Below are positions 11,440 to 23,200 of a stretch of 64,000 bases of DNA, one piece after another. The stretch comes from Oscheius onirici (taxonomy: Eukaryota; Nematoda; Chromadorea; Rhabditida; Rhabditidae). Under the pieces are notes generated by a model. It was not told where the DNA came from. It did no database searches and saw nothing but the letters and a program-made list of their open reading frames with translations. The stretch spans positions 11,904,001-11,968,000 of the forward strand of contig OW051471.1 in NCBI GenBank assembly GCA_932521025.1, given 5' to 3'. The first letter of the stretch is position 1; each line of letters begins with the position of its first letter. The position numbers and the translations under genes are program-made.

Positions 11440-11620
11440 AGACCTCAATTTTAATCTGTTGTTCCAAAATTCCGTTCAGTTTAACTGTTCACGGGGAAGG
11501 TTAATGCTTGAATACTGAGGCGAGTTTATTTGAATTTGAGCACAGTTTTTCAAAAAAAAAAAAGTACCAATTCCACATTCTCTGAATCGTCGCATAGTGT
11601 TCTGACGACCCGTTAGCCTT
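11440..11620 (-). repeat. Inverted copy of the receptor 3' end
   Basis: Reverse complement of 9935-10095, including the final codons of the receptor and its stop. It differs by a longer T run after the stop and by single-base changes. Confidence 0.75.
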
Positions 11621-11654
11621 TTCTTCATAACTTTTGAAAACAAGCAGTTAGAGA

Positions 11655-12468
11655 GGTTTTAAAAAAAGAATTGATGCCAAAACAATGGGCTGTTCACTTT
11701 TACTCCCTGTGGAACGAAGATCAGAGGAGTTTTGCCGTCGGAAGTGATGCCGGCGAAAACCATCACGGAAGCAGGATGAGAAGTCTTTTGAACAGCAATT
11801 GTGGGCTTCTCACTTGCGTAAATTCGATTGTTCTGCTTGTTCACGACAGCTTCGACTGTAAATATTTTTTCATCTGTGAAGACAATCGTCAAATGCTTTC
11901 CATTCCGAAATTGAGTAAGCATCTTCTTGTAACGGTCCTTTCTCTTGATTTTTGTGATGTTGGAAAGGAATTGAGCTGTTCCAAGCTTGTAGGCTTTCTT
12001 ATTCATCTTTACTCCAACGATAGTTTGCAGCGATGTTCTTTTAATGCCCATTTCTTTCGACAAACTACGAAGGGAACGCTGCGGGTCGTATCGAATCTTA
12101 GCACGGACTTTCTTGATATTGGCTCTGGTGACAACTGTTGCAGGTCTTCCTCGTTCAAAACGATCGTCATTTGTTCCCAGCTCATTGAAACGTCGAATAG
12201 AAGTAGATACGAGCTTTCTTGATACTTTAAGACGTCTAGCAATCTCACACGCCTGAAGTCCTTCGCGATGTAACTGGATGATAGATCCTCGATGTACTGA
12301 TGCCTTAGTCATTCTAAAAAAGTAACATGTTAGGCTTTAAATTTATACAAAAATAAGTGGAAAACTAAATACAAAAAAGAAGTAGAAATGCTTTGAGAAA
12401 AAACTCAAAAAATGCAAAAATTGCGCGCCGCCTGCTGTTACCGTAATTTCTGACCACCCTGTACATAG
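11655..12468 (-). mobile_element. Mariner-type transposase, 5' half with terminal repeat
   Basis: An intact 217-codon frame (12312 to 11659) encodes the N-terminal paired-like HTH domain (ACEIARRLKVSRKLVSTSIR, about residues 21-40), a GRPATVVTR linker and the first catalytic Asp in VFTDEKIFTVE near residue 145, then TSDGKTPLIFVPQGVKVNS. The frame runs out at FWHQFFF, just where the second catalytic Asp should follow. A terminal repeat CCGTAATTTCTGACCACCCT lies upstream of the start, ending near 12463. It has the same strand orientation as the repeat at 10587, not inverted, so the two halves are not a simple intact element. Confidence 0.85.
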
Positions 12469-12542
12469 ATTCTGTTCACTTAAACTGTTCAAGGGGAAAT
12501 TTTTTGTTACAACGCTAACATCTGGATTTTCACTATAACCAC

Positions 12543-12660
12543 AGCATTTTCAAGCTTCCCAATGTTCTGCAAAGTAGTAGATCTCGTGAAATTCTACAAC
12601 TTTGCAGAACATCACAAAGCTGAAAAATGTATGCATGAGCAAGAAAATTGAGGTGTCTTC
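12543..12660. repeat. Dispersed hairpin, copy b
   Basis: CATTTTCAAGCTTCCCAATG, TTCTGCAAAGTAGTAG, a loop, then CTACAACTTTGCAGAACATC and AAAGCTGAAAAATG. The stem spans nearly 40 bp with one internal mismatch cluster and is followed by AAGAAAATTGAGGTGTCTTC, also found after copy d. Confidence 0.75.
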
Positions 12661-13041
12661 TCAACGTTCCGAGGGGGAAGCATAAAATTAACGCCCGTCA
12701 TGCTGCTTTCTATTCTTATCCTCCGAAACCGCTGTCATCGTACATTTAATCTGTTTACGGCGTTCATTTCATTGTCTCAACTACTATATAGTACTTTAGA
12801 ATCAGTAATTTTGTCATTCGTTTCCCTCTCCTCTTCACCAGCTAGAATGTTTATTGAGATAATTGTAGTCAGAGATCTCAGCTTTACCGTCCCTTTGCCG
12901 ACGGGAATAGGCTTTGTTTTGTTGCCGTCAGCGTTTTGTGGGAAATGGTATCCAAGATCGCAAGGTTTTGTGTGAAAAAACTGAACAACAAGGGCTTGTG
13001 ACTCTCTGTCTCCTCCAGTTAAGCTGCCTCTCTTCCAGAGT

Positions 13042-16000
13042 ATGGCCAAAATGGTCGTCTTCCTCTACCTTCAAGCCACCTGCACTGTCTTGGCTCTCAT
13101 TTTCAACAGTTTTTTGATCTACGTGGTCAAAAATTATACCAAAAGTACACTCGGAGCTTACAAGTACGTCCTCATCACGTTTGCGGCCTTTGAAATGACT
13201 TACGCCATTGTTGTACTTATTGGAATGCCGGTAGGGTTTTGCTCGTCATGTTTAGAAACTTTGTATCTTCCAGATCAACTACATTGCTGAAAACAGCTGG
13301 ATTGTGTTCAGTCATGACGGTATAATCGGTCGGACGCCTTTGAACATTTTTGGTCCGACTCTCTACTGTACTTTTTACGAGCTGTGGATGGGCCTTGTCG
13401 TCGTTCACTTTATTTACAGATACATCGTTGTTTGCAAGTGAGTTAATGGTTTTAGAAGGACTGTTGGGAACTACCGTAACCTGAGAGTAGCGCACCAACT
13501 CTTAGCTATAGACACGACATTCCAATAGAACTGGGAACCGGGTCCGTGTCAATAAGGCGCATACTTGGAGTAGAGCCATTTTAGCGGAAAAAATTGGCAT
13601 TCATTTTGAACATAAGCTTGTTAGTAGAACGTAAAAAGCGTATGTTCAAAATGGGCGTAAAGTTTTCCTGTAAAATTTGGTTCCCCCAAAATTGCGCCTT
13701 ACTGACACGGATCCGGTTCAAATGCTCGAGATTTCAAAATCAGCTGCGTATCGGCTACGATTAAGTGTTGGCTCCGGTTTTCTGGAACTTTCGAATTTTG
13801 CGCCTTCACACAATTCTGTTATCTAGCCACTTCAAAAGTTCAGGCCCGAATGGAAGCAGAAGATTGAAGACAGCTGGAAAGTAAAGATTTTCGTCGCCTG
13901 CATCTATCTGACTCATTTCGGCTATGCCGTTCTCTGTGGCATCTTTTTCTGCACAAGAACGATGATCTTTAAGGTAGCTTTGCCACGTTTTTGTCCCATT
14001 TGCTGATGATCTTTGGGTTAGAAGGTTAAGCTGGTTCATAGCCTGTTTTGCGGAAGCGTATTCTGGCAATGAATAGAGACGAACCCCGCACAGTAATTGT
14101 TGAAAATTGTGACGAAAAACAACAACTGGCAAGTACAAAAGGAGAATTAACAGAGAGAATATCAAACTGTTCGCTTTCAGAGTTCTTAAAAAGGGCAGGG
14201 TCATTAGAAGGCCAATTTGTTTTGAGAGACTCAGAGAGTAGAAAAAATCTCTCTTCTGAACTCTGTGAAGGAGGGATTGAGCAGAAAGTCCAGGAAAACT
14301 GCTTCCTTGGTCAGAAGACCTATTAGCATACCAGTAAGCTGTTCATTTCTTTAGAGTAGAACTCTGTTTCCCTGCTGCCAGAGGACAGAATGAGATAGGG
14401 GAGAAAAGTGAAACATGATCGAAAAAACATTCCTTAAACATGTTGTGCGGAACGGAAAATCTTTGCGGAATGGCACCAACCCGTAAACCACGAAGCCGGC
14501 GTATTGTTCGTTAACTACGGTAGGTGCTGCGTACTATACGAGTTGGTGCGCAGCTAAACACACATCTGCGCTTACCGCGTTTTGGTACAAAGCGGAAAAA
14601 ATGTCTAAAACCCGTTTAAAAAACTGTTTATTCGGTTTTCAAGGTAGTTTACCTGACCGAGATCACATCCGAAAAGTAGAGGGGTCTTGGTGATCCGTGA
14701 TTGAACTTGCGAGCGTTTTCTTCATAGACTGTCACCCTATTACAAAACGGAACTATAGTCTATTTCCAACGTCTTTCAAAATTTGAATTGCTGCGCTGAA
14801 TGTTGAAAATGGACTATAGAGTAACGTCATAGAAACGAACTTCAAACGAGTGTCGTACCTCGTGCCATTCGCAATTCAGCCATCATGGAGTCTTTAAACT
14901 ATTTTAAACGAGAACATAAAAAAAATTTGGCTGGGAAAAATAGTTTCAAGACTCCGTGATGGCTGAATTGCGAATGGCACGAGGTACGCCACTCTTTTAC
15001 GCAAATTTGCGTACGGACGTCCGTGCAACCCTGTAACTAATACATAGTACAGCTCGATTATTCATCTTTTGTTACCAGATTGCAGAATGGCAGAGTAAAT
15101 GTTCTCCGAGAAGAATAATGCAGATGTCAATGTTCATCCTGTGTATTTTTACACGTGCTAAATGACGTAACATTGTACATGCAGCAGTATCTAGCGAAAT
15201 TAAGTTAGTGCGGGTATACAATTTTGCATAGCTCCAGTCTCCAAAAATTGGTAGAAATGTACAAGGGCCAATATATTCTTTCAGGAACTCCAGGAGAAGA
15301 TTCGAGAGGACTTTGACGTTCAGGAGCCGGAGTCCATTGGCTACATTCTTCTGCGAATCCGTGCCAGGGATGGCAGCCTCAATCCGGGAGGGATCATCTC
15401 AATCTTCAACCACTACCTTCTGGTGCTGTTATCAGTCGTCATCATCACATACACTGGCATTAATATCTGGCTGGCCATTCGAAGAATGCAGACTGAGAGT
15501 GTTCATCTGAAAGAAGTTAACTTGCAGAGAGAAGTCTTCAGAACTCTTCTGATCCAGGTAGTATCAGGTGGGAGCATAATTTTCGATACATTTGGTCATA
15601 ACTTTTTTGTCTTTCGACCAAATTAGGTTTTCTTTTTTTAGAAAGAACAAGCTAAGTTAGCTCTATTTGATGATGTATAAAGCTAAGAAACCTCAGTGGA
15701 AAATTTTCGAGCACCACTCCAAAAGCTGAAATTTAGATTGAATCTTTTATTCCCGAGGGCGGCAAAGAGCATATCTCAGGAAACTGCCAACGTTGTTTTA
15801 TTGCCCCTGACAAATGAAAAAGCCAGCCGCGACCCGATTCCTCAGAAATTTTTCCTCGCTGAGATACGGATGGTCAAAGTTGCGAAAGTGGGCATGCACA
15901 GCGCTTATCAAATCGAATTGAGCAAATCGGCCGATGCATCCTGAAAGAGCTGAATCTGGGCTACAAAAACATGTATAGAACACAAAAGGCCCAGTAGAAA

Positions 16001-16946
16001 ATTTTCGAGAAACGCGCCTTCCAAAATCGGCGCTCTTCACCATGATGGTATCATGAAACAGCAAAAAAATTAACTTCATTGTATTGAGCAGAATATGAGC
16101 AGAAAACGTTTATGCTTAAACCAGAAGACTGTGAAAAGTTCTAGAAGCAAAATCATGCATAACGACAAGGGTTATTTTTCGGTTTCTTTCTAAAAAAAGA
16201 AAACCTGATTTTGTCGAAAGACAAAAAAGTTATGACCAAATGTATCGAAAATTATGCTCCCACCTGATACTGACTGACTAAAAATATGACTTTCAGACAG
16301 TTATTCCCTTCTTCCTGTGCCACTTTCCGACTCTAGTCTGGCTCGTAGGAACGTCTCCCTTCATCGACCAGCACTTCTCTTTCGGATCCCTGTCCTCAAT
16401 CTTCTCCTTCCTGACAGCTGTTCCCAAGGTCCTGGACCCGATTGTCGTCCTCTCTTGCATCAAAGAGTACAGAAAAGCTGTCTTGAAGATTCTTTGCTGT
16501 GAGTTTTTGACCTGTTCTCTGTAGAATCCTGTCACGAAAGCAAGTCATAAAAAACCTGTTCCTATGTCCTGAAATCTATGTTTGTCCACAATTGTTGTAT
16601 CAAAACTTTCCGTTTTTAGCAACAATGCACATTGACCGAAAAGGACACAGGTACCGTAATCGTTGTGTACCGAGAAGTCTCTAGAATAGTTCGGGTGCAA
16701 ACTTTTGTCAGCCCGAATGTGTTACTATAATTCTTGGCTCTAATCAACTTTTCAGTTCGACGACTCAAGAGAGTGGCCATCCTTCTCGGACATGACCCTC
16801 ATCCACTGACTGGAACTCACAACATGACCACCAACATAGGCTCGACCACTAATATTGGCTTGTCCACTGAAAATACTAGAAACGACTACACGGCAGCAGA
16901 TGTTTTTAGACGTGAACAGATTCAAATTCATGGCATTCCTCAATGA
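13042..16946 (+). CDS. Str-type 7TM chemoreceptor
   Basis: Predicted chemosensory receptor of the nematode Str/Srj group, 382 residues. Exons: 13042-13230, 13274-13437, 13844-13973, 15285-15557, 16297-16498, 16756-16946; total 1149 nt, all joins in frame. TM1 is near residues 6-28. A diagnostic GAYKYVLITFAAFEMTYAIV stretch begins near residue 39, and an FIYRYIVVCK motif, equivalent to the DRY-like site after TM3, is near 109-118. A long loop with WLAIRRMQTES precedes TM6 (TVIPFFLCHFPTLVWL), and TM7 carries AVPKVLDPIVVL before the CIKEYRKAVLKIL tail. The C-terminus is longer than usual, rich in Thr/Asn with TTNIGSTTNIG repeats. Introns 2, 3 and 4 carry foldback elements; the intron 4 donor sits two bases from the left terminal repeat. 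Confidence 0.88.
13530..13728. repeat. Foldback MITE in Str intron 2
   Basis: Arms GTGTCAATAAGGCGCA and TGCGCCTTACTGACAC, with inner pairs around CATTTTGAACATAAGC. A related sequence is at about 56985-57135, with GCGCATTTTCGGGG and TTTTGAACATAAGCTC. Confidence 0.7.
14865..15035. repeat. Foldback element in Str intron 3
   Basis: Arms of about 40 bp (ATTCGCAATTCAGCCATCAT and its complement) around a loop of about 40 nt. The right flank GGCACGAGGTACGCCACTCT is shared with elements at about 9.15 and 57.2 kb. Confidence 0.75.
15558..16272. repeat. Foldback element filling Str intron 4
   Basis: Left arm at about 15560-15645 (AGTATCAGGTGGGAGCATAA) and right arm at about 16185-16270 (TTATGCTCCCACCTGATACT) form an inverted repeat of about 85 bp. 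Only about 25 bases of the intron lie outside the element, all on the acceptor side. Confidence 0.8.
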
Positions 16947-17790
16947 AGCAGAAAGTTCTAGTTCTTCTAGTGTTTTGCAGTGAGGAAACTTGTACAATTA
17001 TAAAGAGGGAGAAGTACTACACCCTCACAACAAAAAGACACTCACAACAGCAAGTAATCAGAGCTAATTGAGCTCTTGTTATCACCGATTGGAGGTCTTC
17101 AATGGGCCTCATAAGAGCCTCTAATTTCCTGAGAATTCAACGGCTTCATATGCTTCACTGTTTCTACATTTAGATCTTTTCCTCCACTATAGTCAGTGGT
17201 CACTGACAGGCTATGAACTGGCCACTATTTTGTAGTCTTGGTTCAGATGGCACGGACTATCCTCAAGGTCAATCAAATTGAGTCAACTCTGTCTTTCAGC
17301 GCTAAGACTCTGACTCTCAGACTCTCAGTTCATCTGTCTCAGACTCTCAGTCTCCCAGACTCTGCTCTTCCTTCTTCTCTCTCAATCTCCCAGTTTTCGA
17401 CTCTCCGACCAATAGTTTCTCCGTCTTTCAGTGTCTCTGACTCTCTGACCATCAGTCTCTCTGACTCTCAGTCCCTCTGTCTCTCCGTCTCAGTCTCTCA
17501 ATCCCTCTCCCCTGAATTCGGATATTTCCTCCGGCTTCCTCCCGCTCCTGTTCTGATCTCATATTCCATGTTCCATACACATTACATCAAGCTTTTTTTC
17601 ATGCAACGAACCCCCTATAATTGCACCTTATCTCATTATTTCTCAACAGCTCCGTCGGCGACGTCCTTTCTCATAATCTTGTTCACTGCCTCTCCAGAGA
17701 AAAATTGTCACAACAGACGAGAGAGTTGCCATGCTCCCCGTTTTTTTTTGGCTTCCCTCAATTTTTTCCATATCATTTTGTTCAGAGTCA
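16947..17790. other. Intergenic region with CT-rich low complexity
   Basis: About 17285-17520 is pyrimidine-rich with many GACTCTCAG/CTCTGACTCT units. No gene is recognised; part is presumably promoter for the coiled-coil gene. Confidence 0.5.
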
Positions 17791-19552
17791 ATGGGAACTG
17801 GAGCTAGTTCAGGAAAGACCAAGAACTTGACTGGAGGCAGCAAACGGTCCAATCCTTCTTGGTAAGACTAGAGAGGAGACCAAGAAAAAAAAACTAACAA
17901 AAAGAAAGAAAGACAGAAAGACAGTTTTTCTTACAGGACCAGTAGATTTCTCGCCTCAACTTCTGCCCCAATGCTCTGTCCTGAAAGTGCAGCTGACAAA
18001 GAGGCGTCCTATGCCTCACCAGATTCCGGAAAGTCTGAAGACAGAAAGTGCATTGTGAAGAGAGCAGCCCTGGCGGAACTGAAGGTGAAGGAAGCTGACA
18101 CGAAGCTGAGAGACATGGAGAGACAGGTAGATAAAGTCTGAAAAGAGCGCCACAGTAACCATAAATTTCCTTTCCCTGCGGGCCCCTGGACTGCCTAGCA
18201 GCCATTTTACCAGGTAAAATTTGAAATTTTCGCTGTTATGCGGGAATGGACTTCTGGGATACTGTAGCGGACTTTTGGGTTACTGTAGCGTTATTTCTTG
18301 AACAGAATCACAGCTTTCAAATGACTTCCAGGTGCGTGAGCTGACAGTCATCAACACGGAACTGAAGCAGGAGATAGTTTGGGCGAAGAAGCTTCCTTCC
18401 AATTCCAGTGGAGTGGGTCGTCGTTCATTTTTCAAAAAGTTTATTTTTTTCCAGCTCGACTGCAGCTTCTCCTCCCAGTCTACCGCAGAAACGACCTGTA
18501 CTGTCAAGGAGAAGGAAGAGCAGATTGAGGAACTGGTATCACTCTCAAATCTTTTCCAATAACTGAATCATCTTCAGAAAATTCGTATCAAAAAGCTTCA
18601 AGACGCCCTGGACCACAGTACGGCTTCCGAAGCCATAAAAGACGTAAAGATTGTCGAAATGCAGCAGAATATGGATCTATATAGTCGGCGGATCACAGAT
18701 TTGGAGGGTGAGTTGAATTAACCCATGACAGCTGGTGCGCAGTATCTAGAATCGGTCCAGTAGTGTCCCTACAGTAACCCTGGAATACCAAGTTACCGTA
18801 AATATTTGAATAGAGGCACTGCGCCACTATTCGAATGCAAAAAAATATCAATTACGTACGCTTTTTTCGGATTGAAGAAAAGATTTTTCGACTTTCCTAG
18901 TATTTTTTCCATACAGATATGGATCGTGGCTAGCAGTAAAAAATAATGAAAAGGTTAGAAAATGGCGTTGTCAATAGGAAAAAAATGTGTACGCAATTGC
19001 GTATTTTTTTTGTATTCGGTGCCTCTATTCTTCCAGAAATCTTCCGAAATCGCATGGATGAGGACAGTTTGGTCTGTGTTTCTCCGACATTCGAGCAAAT
19101 TATCGTCTACCCCGAACCGGATAAGGAAGACCGTGCCAAGAAGCTTCTGGAACTGGGACCGGCCATCAGATCGAACATGAGGACAGTTAGTGCCCAGAAC
19201 AGGAAACCGTCTCCGACCAAAAGTAGTGAGTTACAGTAATTTATAAAAAGGTTATGGTATTCAGTGATGAAGCGACCTTCGTCTGTTCAAGTTGACCAGC
19301 TTAAGAGAAATGAGAGACCGAAACATTTGAGTCAGAAGGTGGGAACAACTTTTTTGAAAGAACATGGAACTCAGATCTCTGAGGAACTTGGAAGAAATTC
19401 AGAGGACCTAGAGACGGACATTCAGGACCTGCTGAACACGAAAATTATTCCCTCTACCTATGTGAGTTCTTTCAGTTTTTTATTTATCTTTTCAGCATCC
19501 TACTCAGCTACAACATGGAGAGAGAAAAACGACCAAGACGGCATTTGCATGA
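17791..19552 (+). CDS. Coiled-coil protein, family not recognised
   Basis: 331-residue protein. Exons: 17791-17861, 17937-18126, 18332-18412, 18455-18535, 18578-18707, 19037-19225, 19265-19461, 19496-19552 (996 nt, all in frame). The N-terminus (MGTGASSGKTKNLTGGSK) is Gly/Ser/Lys-rich. Residues of about 60-185 have strong heptad-like composition (LAELKVKEADTKLRDMERQ, KEKEEQIEEL), consistent with a dimeric coiled coil. The rest includes EQIIVYPEPDKEDRAKKLLE and a charged C-terminus. The last short exon gives a basic end (GERKTTKTAFA). An AATAAA follows the stop at 19576. I cannot assign a function; the size and layout would fit a cytoskeletal, centrosomal or meiotic adaptor, but that is a guess. 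The exon 6 acceptor lies at the truncated end of a MITE. Confidence 0.75.
18146..18300. repeat. MITE with ACAGTAACC...GGGTTACTGTAGCG ends
   Basis: Same family as 7828-7980: CCTTTCCCTGCGGGCCCC, GCCTAGCAGCC, then GGGTTACTGTAGCG. It lies in intron 2 of the coiled-coil gene. Confidence 0.6.
18790..19036. repeat. MITE whose right end forms a splice acceptor
   Basis: Near-identical in its interior to the complete element at 46595-46862 (CGGATTGAAGAAAA..., ATACAGATATGGATC...). The left terminal repeat (TACCGTAAATATTTGAATAG) is intact. The right one has lost the GAATAGTGGCGCA block and its outer end, stopping at GTGCCTCTATTC, immediately before the TTCCAG acceptor of exon 6. Confidence 0.75.
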
Positions 19553-19575
19553 AAAGCTACTAAAAAATGTTTTTT

Positions 19576-19581
19576 AATAAA
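19576..19581 (+). promoter_or_regulatory. Poly(A) signal of coiled-coil gene
   Basis: AATAAA 24 bases after the stop codon, followed by a T-rich stretch. Confidence 0.6.
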
Positions 19582-19589
19582 TTTTTCCC

Positions 19590-20254
19590 CAAGATCACCG
19601 GCTCCAGATGCCTCTGAATATGAGCTTCATCCCCATTTTCTCGGCCCGAACTTTTTTGTGTCCAAACAAAGAACGCATTCGGCGGTCAGCGAGGAACTCG
19701 AGACGAACTTCACCCTCTTCGTGCCGTAAACTCAGAGAGGCCGCTCTCTTATCTACTCGCATATACAGACAAATCCTGTCCCAATTTCTCAACTTGTTCT
19801 AACAATCTATCTGCACGAAGTGAACATTTGTGCAGGGTTTTTTTTGGGGACGACTAGACTTCAAAAGAAACACGCTCAAAGGCGTTTTTAGTAAAACTTT
19901 CTAATATTTTAGAAGAAAGCTAAAAAGTACTTTCTAGTTTAAAAACTCGTCTAAAATTCGTCAAAAAAAGTACTTCCACGTGGAATTTATTTTTCCAAGA
20001 ATTCCCCGTCCTGAAGCCCGTTCTATTCGTCAGTAATCTCGCAAGTCGTAAAGAAGTCTTCTCTTTCTGTAATCGTTTCATCTATTTTATACAGTTTTCC
20101 ACGTTTTTACATTTTCTATTTACTTATTGCAATTAATCGGAATTCAGACACATTTATGCAAAAAATAGACGTTAAAAAATACTAAAATTGGAATCAAGAA
20201 AACACTTGGACATGGAATGTTAGAAAGTAATGAGATTCGGTCGTTGGAGTTCTT
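19590..20254. other. Gap between convergent genes; one unexplained ORF
   Basis: Overlapping open frames on both strands cover 19595-19802. A plus-strand frame (PNFFVSKQRTHSAVSEELE...) could be an alternative 3' exon of the coiled-coil gene, but no clean in-frame acceptor was found. The remaining 450 bases are AT-rich without features. Confidence 0.3.
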
Positions 20255-23200
20255 TTATCGGTGCTTGGCGTCCTCTTCGTCGAAACCCTTCCTCATGAAG
20301 GCGATAATACTTTCAACGAGACTCCTCCAGGCGTCGAGAGACGGCTGTTGCCGTCGAGTATCCCATTCGGCGGCAGCCTGGGTCATGCATTCGATGAACG
20401 TGTCCCTGAAATGTTTTAGTTTGAAAAATGAGCTCATCTTTCTTACCAATACTCCGGAGCAAACCCGCGTTTTTGGTAGCCGGCGTGACGACGACCAACA
20501 TTCTGGAAAATTTAGTTAAGAAAGTTTCAAAACTCGGAGCCATATTTTAGGACAAAGCATTTTTTTCGACGCACAAAAGCTGATGTTTCGAAAGTTTAAA
20601 AAAGGGAAACAAGAACGGGATCAGATTTTTTTCCATGAAATCAGTACAAGTGACTTACAATGAAGTGAGACTCCAGCTTGTCCGGATACTCCAAGTTCTT
20701 CATGATGTAGTCGAAGGTCTTTGTGTAGACTGAAATAATAGTATTTAGGGAATGTTCTATTCTGCTTATCTCAACTGTTCAACCACGAGAGCAACTCGTT
20801 AGAAAAACTTTTCTGCAACTTTCTATACTTTTCCAGCGAACCCTCTGGAAGTTGTAGGAAAGTGGAACGATTAGGAAATCATTTGTGTTGTATCCAGGAA
20901 TAGCACGTACCAAACCTTACGTACGTTTTTGACGCGATATTGTGTACCCGCGGGCAAGCCATTTTATTCGAATTTGTACTGCACTTTTGGTACGCAAATT
21001 TGCGCAACGAAAAGTAGGCAAGATGAAGATTTGGGGCAAAAGCTATAGTATGAGTTCAATAAGAAAAGTCTCGAAGAACAACAAATACTCTTGAATGTAA
21101 CGTTCTTTCCCTCCTGAACTCTACCGTTTTCACTGTACCCTGTAAACCACTGTTTTTTTCAATTGGCTAGCTACCGTTTTGTCTCTCACTCTTGCTATTG
21201 GACTAGGTAATGAAAGAGTTCTCCGAGGACAAGACCGTCATCGTCAGCCTACTTCTGTCACAGGAATTGGACCTGACTTTGACTGTCCGAAGAGCCGCTC
21301 TCGCCTCCAGATAAAGCGAATCCTCTCTTATTAAAACGCTAAGGTCACCCGAAGTGTATTTCGAACTCCCCCCCCCCCCCCAAAAAAAAACAACAACAAC
21401 ATAAAAATGTGATTCTGAGCTGGAACTGTTTTATAGAAATTTTAAGAGGAATCCGGCCATCACGTCCCTTTTTCGAACTAATGACATTTTCGATTTTTTG
21501 AGTCCCCTTTGGTTTCGCCGTCTGAAGCAAAACAGGACAAGTTGTGTCCTGTCGAGACAGGTCAGCTTGGAAGTTGGAACAAAGTTTGGCACTTTCAGGC
21601 AGCTGGTATGAATATAGATGTTGAAAAATGGCCAGCTGGAGTTCGTTCAGTTTTTCATATAAATAAATGAAGGAGTTTAGTAGGAAACAAAGAAACCTTG
21701 GACCACAATATCATTATCTACAGTATTCTATACATTCTCACTGTTTACTGTCTTTTTATCTCCAGCTACTGTTATTCTCATTCAAACTAGTCATCTTCTT
21801 GTTAGTTTTGTCTTTGTGTCATGTCCAAACCCTGTTGCAAAGGTGGAATGCCGTTTCACTCTTTCCTCCCATCAGACAGTTTGATCTGTTGTTCTGCTTA
21901 GGGCCGAAGGGGTGTCGTTATCAGCCTACCACATCTCAGTCATTTACTCGTTTATGGCACTATATAACAAAGCTGAACCAGGAACAGGAAGTCATTCTTC
22001 TCTCCTTGAGATGAGCTGCGAGTTGGACGCTCGCATCCGGGTATTCTTACAGCTTTTTTTTCTCATCATTTTTGTCGTTTTAGGCCTACCGATGGATCAC
22101 GGCAGCCTCAGGTCTTTTCTGTGCCGTCGCTTTGATTTCTCTGGGAATCACCCTGCCTCTTTTCTTCACCTTTGCCTCCCAGGCCAAGCTGGCTATTAGA
22201 CAAGATGTCGTCTACTGTACTGTAAGTTGACGACCATTACTGTAGTGTGAGAATTTAGGACTCTTTAAGCGACATCTTCGTCGGTATGGGAGAGCTACAG
22301 GGGCATAACCGGACCACTAGAGATGTCCAGAGGATCCAGAAAATTACTGGAAGAAGACGGATCAGGGGATACGCCCAGGCTGGTGGAGCTGGTGGTGGAG
22401 GACAGTCTGCTCCAACTGGAGCTGGAGGAAATTATGTTACTGCTGGCGGAGCTGGTGGACAAGGTGGAGGCTGTAAGCCCGGACCAGCTGGTCCAGCTGG
22501 AAGACCTGGAAAGCCGGGAAGACCGGGACATCCCGGCACTCCTGGGGCACCTGGAGCTCCAGGAAAGCCGCCACAGGCTCCGTGTGAGCCACCGACTCCG
22601 CCTCCCTGCCAGCCATGTCCTCAGGGACCTCCTGGACCTCCTGGTAAGACAACGAGACAGAAAAATAGAAAAAATTCTCACAGGACCAGCCGGACCACCT
22701 GGCCCCAATGGAGAAGATGGAAGTCCTGCTGAAAGCTATGCTGCCCCAGCTCCTCAAGGTCCTCTCGGTCCTCCTGGTCCTCCCGGACCACCAGGAAATG
22801 ATGGACAGCCAGGAGAACCTGGAGCTGCTGGTCCAGCTGCTGAGAGCAAGTATCCTGAGCCGGCGGAGCCGGGACCAGCTGGACCTCCCGGTCCTCCAGG
22901 TATTCTGATGATTTTGTAGATATTCTGATGATCTTTCAGGTCCTCCTGGTCCTGATGGCCAAACTGGCTACGTTCAGCCTGGACAGCCAGGTCCTAAAGG
23001 ACCTCCTGGACCTGCTGGCCCGCCTGGACCTGATGGAAACCCTGGAACTAGTGGCTCCGCCGGAAATTCTGGCACTGATGGAGAGAAGGGAATCTGTCCC
23101 AAGTACTGTGCCATCGATGGCGGCATCTTCTTCGAGGATGGTACCAGAAGACGATAGAATGAATCTTTTTGCATCGAAACTATTGTTGCTCTTGGGCTGT

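Noticed and set aside
17238-17807. 189-codon plus-strand ORF rich in Ser/Leu
   Set aside because: Arises from CT-rich low-complexity DNA; no splice or domain support.
19595-19802. Extra exon of the coiled-coil gene or a separate small gene
   Set aside because: Frames on both strands are open and no clean acceptor in phase was found; left as unexplained.
22295-22757. Long Ser- or Leu-rich frames overlapping the collagen gene
   Set aside because: Shadow frames of the Gly-X-Y repeat.
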